Below are positions 57,383 through 64,000 of a stretch of 64,000 nucleotides of DNA, one piece after another (position 1 is the first letter of the stretch; every line of letters begins with the position of its first letter). The notes below the pieces were generated by a model, which saw nothing but the letters and a program-made list of their open reading frames with translations, ran no database searches and had not been told where the DNA came from. The stretch lies in assembly GCA_046350455.1 (NCBI GenBank), contig JAXMAM010000002.1, positions 62,001 to 126,000 of the forward strand. Direction: 5' to 3'. The stretch is from CAZXGD01 sp046350455. Lineage in GTDB: Bacteria > Planctomycetota > Phycisphaerae > Phycisphaerales > SM1A02. The position numbers and the translations under genes were made by a program.

Positions 57383-58536
57383 TGCGCCGCGCGTTCAGCC
57401 TGATCGAGCTGCTGCTGGCCGTGTTCATCCTGGCCATCGGCATCATCAGCATCTCGGCGCTCTTTCCTGCCGGCATCGCCCAGCAGCAGCGCGCGGTGGA
57501 TGACCAGCTTGGGCCGGAGGTCGCAGAGCACGCGCTCAACGTCATCCGCGGCAAGGTCTCGCCGGACGACTTTGGTTCGTTCGAGCAGTTTGGCATCTAC
57601 AACATCGGGGACCAGAGTCAGGGCGGCGTGTGGCGCCCAACCCCAGGCGACTGGAGCTGGATCCGTCCGTCAGTGCTTACGTCGGACCTGGGCACCACCA
57701 ACGTGGATGACACGGGTGCGGTGGACATCTTCAGCAACTACGCGCAGGCCAATGGCGGGGCTGGCAACACCAGCCTGGATGAGCTGCCCACGGGCGCAAG
57801 CAGTGGCAGCGGCGGCACCACGCTGTACGGCGTGCCCTACAACGCAGCCAAGTACCCCAGCGCGCCCGGCGTGGCCATCACCCAGAAGGAGCGCTACTGG
57901 CCCATGGCTGCCGATGGCCAGACGCAATCTGATCCGCCGCAGTACGTGTGGGACTGCATGTTCCGCAAGTTTGGCGGCAAGATGCAGGTGGCCATCTTTG
58001 TCTACCGCGTGGTGGCGCCTGGTGGCGCGCTGCGCCCCTATGTGACCACGGTCATCCCTGGCAACCCGCGCCCGCCCGTGCCGTACCGCCGCCTGACGGC
58101 CGCCAACGGCGAGGTGACTGGCGGCACCAACTCCACGGTGACTGGCCCGTGGATCCAGACTGCGCCGCCCGCTGTGGGCACCATTCCAGCAGGTGGCCCG
58201 TTCACCAACGGGGTCCTTGGGTCGCCCCCGGTCAACCTGGCTGACTTCCCCTCCTCATCGCAGTTCCCGCAGCACCAGTGGCAGCTTCCCTGGCAGTGGC
58301 TGCTGGACAACAACGGGAACATCCTTCGTGTGTCGCAGGGCCGCCGCGTGAGCAACGCCGACCCTGCGGTAGTGCGACTGACTGCCCCCATCCCGCGCGT
58401 GCAGAACGCGCAGGTGTATGCGGACTATGAGACACCAGCGGTGCCCATCGGCGTGCGTGGTCTTTGGTATGTGCCGGCCATGGACGCCAATGGAAACCAG
58501 CTGATTCCCGTATATGCAACGGTGAGGGACCTTTGA
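57382..58536 (+). CDS. Pseudopilin 4 (GspI/PilV-like)
   Basis: A 384-aa pseudopilin with a very short leader: MRRAFSLIELLLAVFILAIG, Ala at -1, Glu at +5. The helix continues IISISALFPAGIAQQQRA, as in GspI/PilV minor pseudopilins, where AxxLFPAGI-type motifs are common in planctomycetes. The rest is a large Gly/Pro/Asn-rich domain without known motifs. One-base overlaps on both sides (TGATG) tie it to neighbours. Confidence 0.86.
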   Translation: MRRAFSLIELLLAVFILAIGIISISALFPAGIAQQQRAVDDQLGPEVAEHALNVIRGKVSPDDFGSFEQFGIYNIGDQSQGGVWRPTPGDWSWIRPSVLTSDLGTTNVDDTGAVDIFSNYAQANGGAGNTSLDELPTGASSGSGGTTLYGVPYNAAKYPSAPGVAITQKERYWPMAADGQTQSDPPQYVWDCMFRKFGGKMQVAIFVYRVVAPGGALRPYVTTVIPGNPRPPVPYRRLTAANGEVTGGTNSTVTGPWIQTAPPAVGTIPAGGPFTNGVLGSPPVNLADFPSSSQFPQHQWQLPWQWLLDNNGNILRVSQGRRVSNADPAVVRLTAPIPRVQNAQVYADYETPAVPIGVRGLWYVPAMDANGNQLIPVYATVRDL

Positions 58537-60527
58537 TGCAGCGGCGTGCGTTCACATTGATCGAAATGCTGGTGGCTGTGATCGTGTTGGTCGCAGTGAT
58601 TGTGGCCACCAGCAAGATCTTCAACACCGCCAGCAAGGTGGCCAGCACGGGGGAAGCCACCGCCGACATCCTGCAGCAGGCCGGGGTGGTTGAAGAGCAG
58701 CTGCGTCGCGACCTGGCCAACGCCACGCAGGACGGCTACATCGCCATCCAGTGCGTGGCAGTGCGGAATGATGTGAACCGCGTCATCAACAACAACACGT
58801 CGGTCCCGCTGCTCAATCCCAATCTGGATCCCAACGCGGTCATTCGCGCAGACTCCATCGTGTTCTTCACGGCAGGCGCTGAAAGCAGCGCCCGCTGGAG
58901 CGGCCCCAACGACACCAGCGCCTACGGCGGTGGCATGCAGGCGCGTGCGTCGCGCATCTACTACGGGCACGGCGTGCAGTTGCCAGACTTGGGGAACGAC
59001 CCCACCAACGGCGGCGCAGCGCAGGTGAAGCCGATCGTCCTGGGCGTGAGCCCCAACCCGCCATCGGGCACAACGCAGATCCTTCCTTGGACGTGGTACG
59101 ACCCTGCGACGTTCTTCGTGCGGTACCAGTGGGGCACCACCAGCAACACCAGCTCTGGCGCGCCGCGCGTCACCCCCAACCAGCCTGGCGCCCGTGAGTG
59201 GGTGCTGTGCCGGAAGGCCACGCTGCTGGCAGACGACGGTGGCCGCACGCTGTATTCGCCCGATCCAGCTGCTGGATCCCTGAGCACCGCTGCCACAGCG
59301 CTCGGGCCTTCTGCGTCGCCCAGCGTGGCAGGGGACCGCAGCTACACCTCGCCGACCGGTGCAGACGCCTCCAGCATGTACATGGAGTTGCGGGCGCGCA
59401 ACTACACGCCCGCCAGCACCAATTTGATCCCCAGCCCCATGATGCAGTCCGGCTGGGTGGATTCCTCCAGCGCAGAACTGGACGACATTCGCCGGCTGAT
59501 GGCACCCACGCTTCCGTTCAGCTCGCCCACCTACCTGCCACCAGGTCCGCCCAACGGCGTGGCAATCTGGTCCATCTCGCCGCCTTGGGTGGCGCAGAAC
59601 GGTGCCAGCGCGCCTTTCGCGCTCCCGCCCATCGGCTGGCCCACTGGCACGGGTGCTCCAGCCTGGCCATCTGGCACAGTGGTGGGGCCGCACTTCCCAA
59701 CAGGAGCTGTGGCATCGGGTGGATTCACCAGTCAGCGCGACCGCATCATCCGCAGCACCTTTGGGCCTGTGAACAACAACGGCGGCGTGATCAATGGAGC
59801 CCAGTACTCCAACGTGGGCCTGCTGGGCTGGCCACGCGGTGAAAAGAAGGCGCCCAACAGCAGCCGTGGCTCTGAGATCCTGCTGAGCCCCGTGCTCAGC
59901 AACAACTGCAGCAACTTCCAGATTGACTGGACCTGGGAGCGCGGCACAGGGCGTCAGACAGACGCCACAGGCCAGCCACTGGCCGCAGCAGACCACCTGG
60001 GCAGCACCACGGGCGCTGTGATGCGCGGCTTTGAGCCCGATGCTGGGCCGTGGAACAACGCAGCCCTGGACTTCCAGCGCATTCCGCGCCCCCAGCCGTG
60101 GTTTGGCTATCCCGACGTGGGTGGTGGCGTGGACATGCTGCCCAACCAGCGCCTGGGTGTCACGCTGGCGCAGGACCTGACCGCCATGCCCAACTACTCG
60201 CAGAGCAGCGGCTCTGCCAACACCACCAACCTGCACATGCGGCTGGTGGCGCAGGGCATCGAAGGCGTGCCAGGAAACACCTTTGTTCCCGCGGTGTCTG
60301 CACCATTCGGCGCCAACGTTCCAGTGCGCGTCTACACCGCCATCTTTGGCTTCAACCAGGATGAGGCGTACGTGGTGACCCCAGATGGCCAGCGCGTGCT
60401 CCGCGACGACTACACCCCGTGGCCATCGCAGCTGCGGTTCACGATCACCCTGCACGACCCCCGACTGGTGCTGGACCGCGGGCGCGACTTCCAGTTCGTG
60501 CTCGACCTGCCCCAGCGCAAGAAGTAG
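58536..60527 (+). CDS. Giant pseudopilin 5 (GspJ/PilW-like)
   Basis: A 663-aa pseudopilin: MQRRAFTLIEMLVAVIVLVA with Ala at -1 and Glu at +5. The helix and following GVVEEQLRRDLANATQDGYIAI match GspJ/PilW, whose members are normally about 200-350 aa. The remainder is an expanded Gly/Asn/Ser/Pro-rich domain (PDLGNDPTNGGAAQ; FQIDWTWERGTGRQ) and ends LDRGRDFQFVLDLPQRKK. It would probably sit at the filament tip. The ATG overlaps the previous stop by one base. Confidence 0.86.
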   Translation: MQRRAFTLIEMLVAVIVLVAVIVATSKIFNTASKVASTGEATADILQQAGVVEEQLRRDLANATQDGYIAIQCVAVRNDVNRVINNNTSVPLLNPNLDPNAVIRADSIVFFTAGAESSARWSGPNDTSAYGGGMQARASRIYYGHGVQLPDLGNDPTNGGAAQVKPIVLGVSPNPPSGTTQILPWTWYDPATFFVRYQWGTTSNTSSGAPRVTPNQPGAREWVLCRKATLLADDGGRTLYSPDPAAGSLSTAATALGPSASPSVAGDRSYTSPTGADASSMYMELRARNYTPASTNLIPSPMMQSGWVDSSSAELDDIRRLMAPTLPFSSPTYLPPGPPNGVAIWSISPPWVAQNGASAPFALPPIGWPTGTGAPAWPSGTVVGPHFPTGAVASGGFTSQRDRIIRSTFGPVNNNGGVINGAQYSNVGLLGWPRGEKKAPNSSRGSEILLSPVLSNNCSNFQIDWTWERGTGRQTDATGQPLAAADHLGSTTGAVMRGFEPDAGPWNNAALDFQRIPRPQPWFGYPDVGGGVDMLPNQRLGVTLAQDLTAMPNYSQSSGSANTTNLHMRLVAQGIEGVPGNTFVPAVSAPFGANVPVRVYTAIFGFNQDEAYVVTPDGQRVLRDDYTPWPSQLRFTITLHDPRLVLDRGRDFQFVLDLPQRKK

Positions 60528-60544
60528 CGCCGGAAGAACACACC

Positions 60545-63500
60545 ATGCCAGTCTCTGACCGTCCATTTTCCAGCCTTGACCGCAACCGCCGTGGCAACAC
60601 GCTGGTGCTGGTGACCGCCATCCTGGTGCTGCTGGTCATCCTGGCCACAGCGTTCCTGGTGCGGTCGCAGGCAGGGCGTGCCCAGGCCAGCGCACAGCAG
60701 CGCGCGCAGGGCCGGCAGGACCGCGTGGACACCATCGCGCAAGGCCTGGCGCAGGATGTGGCAGACAGCCTGTTTGTGCGGTCAGTGGACCAGAGCAGTT
60801 ACCCGGCGCAGGTGAATGCCAACGCAGCAGCAGGCGTCACAGGCTGGCAGGTGAACATGCCGCGCAGCGACTATCCGCGCCTGCCGCCAGATCCGCTGGC
60901 CATCCGCTACGGGGTGGACTACTTCGATGCGCTGGACAACGCCACGCTGGCTGCGGCCGCGGGCGGCGACGGCATCCTGGATGGCTTCAACTTTGCCGCC
61001 TTTGCGGTGAAGCCGTGGACCAACTGGCCAGACGTCTACCTGACGGTCAGCAGCACCGTGCAGGGCGAAGGCAACCCGGTGGGCAACCCTGGCTTTGGCG
61101 ACGCCCGCTGGCTGCGCGCCACCGAGCCCATGCGGGCGCTCACCATGGTGCAGGGGCCAACGCCCACGGTCAGCGTGCCACCAGCGCCGCCCAATGCCCA
61201 ACTTCCATCAGCAGTCCCAGGCAACAACTGGGGCAACCTGATGCTGGTCAACGGCATTCCCGTGCTCTCGCCAGAGGGCCTGGGCTTCAGCCACTGGCCG
61301 CACCTCAGCTGGATCGGCACCGCAGAGAACGGCTACCGGGTGTGCTACGACATCAGCGACATCGAGGCCAACACCATCGCTGGCCTTCCTGGCACACCGG
61401 CTGGCCTGAACGCGCTGGGCGTGCCCTATGAGCAGTGGCTGACCAACATTCCGCCACGCGAGCTCACAGTCACTACCAAGGATTCGCGCGGCTACCTGGT
61501 GATGAATCAGAACGACTGGACCACCCGTCGCAACAACTGGTTCAACAACTACGCCAACGTCATCCTGAACAATCCGCTGGAGGCGCTCCCCAACTTCCTG
61601 CAGCTGGGCGCGTTTGGCGATCCCAGCGACGAGTTCAAGTACCAGCCAGCTGGCAGCGCCAGCCCTGGCGCGCCCACAGACCGCAACCTCATCTCGCGCA
61701 CGCTGGCGGACGCGGACGGCGATGGCTTCACCGACAGCTTCTGGTTTGTGGCGCCGGTGTCATCGGACCGCGAGACGCGGCAGGTTGTTGCGGTCTCCAT
61801 CATTGACAACAGCGCGCTGCTGAACGTAAACGTGGCCACGCGCTTCGACCGCACCACCACCAACGGCCAGACGCCCGCAGACCTGGCGCTGGTCACGCGC
61901 CGCGAGTCCTACGACGAGAGCAACGCTGCTGGCCAGACCGCAGCCAACCGCGACACCGCTGTGGGCTTCTTCAACGCTCGCGAGAACGACCCGGAGTACC
62001 GCATCAGCCGGCGCAATCCCAACAGCGCGCCCACTGCCAACTACCTGGTCTACCCGCGCACAGCCAATGCAGGCTCGCCTGTGACTGGCGTGGATGTGGG
62101 CTGGGATCCCGTCCGCTGGGAGAGCGTGCGCACCGCGCCCGCTGCGCCTGGCGCCACCGCGGTGGACACCACGGAGAACGCGTTCCTGGCCTCCCTGGGC
62201 GTGATGATGCAGAGCGGCACCCCAGGCAGCACGGCTCGGCCCATTCCCATCTTTGACGCCACCACGGCCTACGGCCTGGCAGCGCCCGGTGGCGCTGGCT
62301 ACGGCGGCTGGTTCGTGCTCACGCGTCCAGCAGATCGCCTGACCTACTTCAAGGCACAGGCCAATGGCGGCGAGCTGGTGGACCCGGTCACCACTGCGCG
62401 CCTGGCCACGCTCTCGCCCTTCGGCATGGACGACGAGATCGAGCTGCGCGCGGCCAACGGCCTGAACACCGCGGCCTCCATCAGCCGTCTGGAGAGCGTG
62501 CTGGGCGACGCCACGCCAGTCTCGGTGGGTGGCACGGCATCGCTGCCCATCAACGCGCAGAACTTCCTGCGCAGCAGCCGCAGCCGCGAGGAGTCGGTGC
62601 GCTACCTGGAAGCCAGCGATCCGCGCAACTTTGACTGGCGCGCGCGCCTGGCCTGGGGCGGCGCCAACCCCAGCATGGCTCCGCGGGGCGGGGCAGAGCT
62701 GCTGATGGACCATCGCCGCGAGATGACCACCGCGAACGGTGCGCGCAACGAGATGCTGCCGCCGCGCCTGTGGATGATCATTGATCCCACTGCGCCCAGC
62801 GACCTCACCCGCGTGCGGCCCGCCTATGTGCACCGCGGCGTGGACTTCAACAACGACGGCTCGCCAGACGATGTGAACGGCGACGGCACGGTGAACAGTG
62901 CGGACGATGTGCCGCCCTACGACCCGCGCATCGTCTACTTCAATGCCACGCCGCGCGGCGACGCCAACGGCGACGGCGTGGTGGACCTTCGCGACGCAGA
63001 GCTGGCCCGCCAGGAGTTCCTGCGCCGCAACCAGAAGGTGGACCTGCGCCGGCCCACGGACATTCCAACCGGCAACGGCGTGCCAGCCACCAACGCTGCC
63101 ATCGCTGTGGCCGAGCGCAACTTCAACCAGGACATCCAGCGCCTGCTGCGCCGCGCCCTGATTGATGAGGACACCCGCGGCAGCTACCTGTGGAACGGCG
63201 ATCCCGGCAAGCAGACGAAGGCGCTGCAGGCCACCAAGCTCATGGCCTCCAGCCTGGCTGCCAACATCGCCAGCTACCGCGATGGCGAGCGCCAGGTGAC
63301 CAACACGCTGTGGCTGGACGGACCAGTGAGCCCGGACGACGCGGTGGCCATTCCTTCGGACGCCATTCCGGACCCGCAGTACAACGACGCCCGCTTTGTG
63401 GGCGTGGAGAAGCAGCCCTACTTCCAGGAAGTGTTCGTGGCGTTTGTCTTCCCCAAGACCAAGCTGACCCAGGCAGAGATCGAGGCTGTGACAGGCCCGC

Positions 63501-64000
63501 CGGGAGCCCCCAACTCTGGCTGCCCAGACGCTGCCAACTGCCAGCTGAATGCGGGCGACCCCTATGAGCTGCCACCGTGCACCAGCAACGGCGCTGGCGA
63601 GCACTTTGTGACCTACGACCCAGCAGACAGCAGCACCTGGCCAGCGGTGATCTTTGTGGCGCAGGTGGCCAATCCATACAACGCGCCAGTGAACCTGGCG
63701 GACTTTGAGATCCGCATCAACCCAGACAGCGGCGCACCGCAGCGCTTCTTCTTTGGCCTGCCGGGCCCAGCTGGCAGCCGCAGCGGCAACATCTATGGCC
63801 CAGACGTAGAGCTGGGGCCTGCCACGCCAGAAGAGCCCCGCACCGCGGTGGTCTTCAGCATTCCAGAGACCTTCCCCAACGGCGAGCCATTCCCTCGCGA
63901 TTCGTGGCTGGACTTCCTGGACCTGGGCAAGCCAGTTACAGAGACCAACCCAAGCAACGACACCAAGCCTGGCCAGTTCTTTGAGCCGGATGTCAACGCC
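60545..64000 (+). CDS. GspK/PilX-like tip protein, very large, 3' end outside window
   Basis: The frame is open for 1152 codons to the window edge. The N-terminus DRNRRGNTLVLVTAILVLLV is a basic leader plus hydrophobic helix like GspK/PilX proteins, which lack the Glu5 of other pilins. The next region (AQGLAQDVADSLFVRS) is helical. Around codons 765-830 lie EF-hand-like loops (DFNNDGSPDDVNGDGTVN; DANGDGVVDLRDAELARQ) resembling dockerin repeats, an unusual insertion in a GspK-type protein. GspK is normally about 320 aa; this is at least 3.5 times larger. It follows pseudopilin 5 by 17 bp and should cap the filament. Confidence 0.78.
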   Translation, partial: MPVSDRPFSSLDRNRRGNTLVLVTAILVLLVILATAFLVRSQAGRAQASAQQRAQGRQDRVDTIAQGLAQDVADSLFVRSVDQSSYPAQVNANAAAGVTGWQVNMPRSDYPRLPPDPLAIRYGVDYFDALDNATLAAAAGGDGILDGFNFAAFAVKPWTNWPDVYLTVSSTVQGEGNPVGNPGFGDARWLRATEPMRALTMVQGPTPTVSVPPAPPNAQLPSAVPGNNWGNLMLVNGIPVLSPEGLGFSHWPHLSWIGTAENGYRVCYDISDIEANTIAGLPGTPAGLNALGVPYEQWLTNIPPRELTVTTKDSRGYLVMNQNDWTTRRNNWFNNYANVILNNPLEALPNFLQLGAFGDPSDEFKYQPAGSASPGAPTDRNLISRTLADADGDGFTDSFWFVAPVSSDRETRQVVAVSIIDNSALLNVNVATRFDRTTTNGQTPADLALVTRRESYDESNAAGQTAANRDTAVGFFNARENDPEYRISRRNPNSAPTANYLVYPRTANAGSPVTGVDVGWDPVRWESVRTAPAAPGATAVDTTENAFLASLGVMMQSGTPGSTARPIPIFDATTAYGLAAPGGAGYGGWFVLTRPADRLTYFKAQANGGELVDPVTTARLATLSPFGMDDEIELRAANGLNTAASISRLESVLGDATPVSVGGTASLPINAQNFLRSSRSREESVRYLEASDPRNFDWRARLAWGGANPSMAPRGGAELLMDHRREMTTANGARNEMLPPRLWMIIDPTAPSDLTRVRPAYVHRGVDFNNDGSPDDVNGDGTVNSADDVPPYDPRIVYFNATPRGDANGDGVVDLRDAELARQEFLRRNQKVDLRRPTDIPTGNGVPATNAAIAVAERNFNQDIQRLLRRALIDEDTRGSYLWNGDPGKQTKALQATKLMASSLAANIASYRDGERQVTNTLWLDGPVSPDDAVAIPSDAIPDPQYNDARFVGVEKQPYFQEVFVAFVFPKTKLTQAEIEAVTGPPGAPNSGCPDAANCQLNAGDPYELPPCTSNGAGEHFVTYDPADSSTWPAVIFVAQVANPYNAPVNLADFEIRINPDSGAPQRFFFGLPGPAGSRSGNIYGPDVELGPATPEEPRTAVVFSIPETFPNGEPFPRDSWLDFLDLGKPVTETNPSNDTKPGQFFEPDVNA

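Noticed and set aside
58425..63604. Two long antisense frames opposite pseudopilin 5 and the GspK-like gene
   Set aside because: Both lie opposite genes coupled in a pilus operon and carry no recognisable domain.
1..64000. CRISPR arrays, rRNA genes, prophage and plasmid origin
   Set aside because: I looked for regularly spaced repeats, rRNA-like stretches, phage structural genes and iteron clusters and saw none.

Overview
The window reads as a chromosomal segment of a planctomycete, most likely the Phycisphaerales branch. The reasons are high GC with strong GC3 bias, secreted proteins ending in dockerin-like tails of the DLGILLGNW type, membrane proteins with CxxCGY...CPECG zinc ribbons, unusually large pseudopilins, and FecR and CHASE2 cyclase genes side by side. 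The lineage is inferred from these family traits; no 16S gene is present. Most of the window is compact, with 1-4 nt overlaps or gaps of a few tens of bases.

Layout. 1-6.8 kb holds metabolic genes: a class III aminotransferase (cut by the window edge), an RdgC-like protein, a TrpF-methyltransferase fusion overlapping a rhomboid protease with a TPR tail, citrate synthase and a metallo-beta-lactamase-fold hydrolase. 6.86-15.5 kb is an envelope and signalling block on the plus strand: predicted outer-membrane beta-barrel, frameshifted lipoprotein, 1205-aa FecR/Ala-rich helical protein and a CHASE2 adenylate cyclase. 15.5-22.1 kb holds a GAF-PP2C phosphatase coupled to an FG-GAP protein, a divergent HtrA-like protease and a large secreted protein of unknown function. 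22.1-33.5 kb is mostly housekeeping: alpha/beta hydrolase, cyclodeaminase-like protein, a PheT that lacks its tRNA-binding OB domain, two lipoproteins, HscA-like Hsp70, SpeA, an FMN-dependent hydroxyacid oxidase, a zinc alcohol dehydrogenase and a DUF6614-like protein.

33.5-46.6 kb is the accessory part. It starts with a secreted, dockerin-tailed C13/caspase-like protein whose catalytic Cys and His occur in reversed order (apparent circular permutation), then a RelE/AbrB-type toxin-antitoxin pair with a large palindromic operator. A lower-GC island of about 7.7 kb (36.7-44.4 kb) follows. It carries five members of a membrane zinc-ribbon family, a lipoprotein, three decayed IS3-type elements that share terminal inverted repeats, one orphan repeat end, a tRNA-Leu-like relic, and an intact tRNA-Leu(TAA) at its right edge. 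A seven-bladed FG-GAP/dockerin protein comes next.

46.7-64 kb begins with a CoaB-GNAT fusion and then a long plus-strand type IV pilus/type II secretion-like cluster: two PilB/GspE ATPases, PilT between them, PilC, five class III-signal pseudopilins and a GspK/PilX-like protein running off the end.

A recurring regulatory feature is a TANNNT hexamer exactly 6-7 nt before a start codon in six genes, plus a GATACT at the same distance in the antitoxin gene. This suggests frequent leaderless transcription, alongside genes with clear GGAGG-type ribosome sites (pilB1, pilB2, the permuted peptidase, the island lipoprotein).
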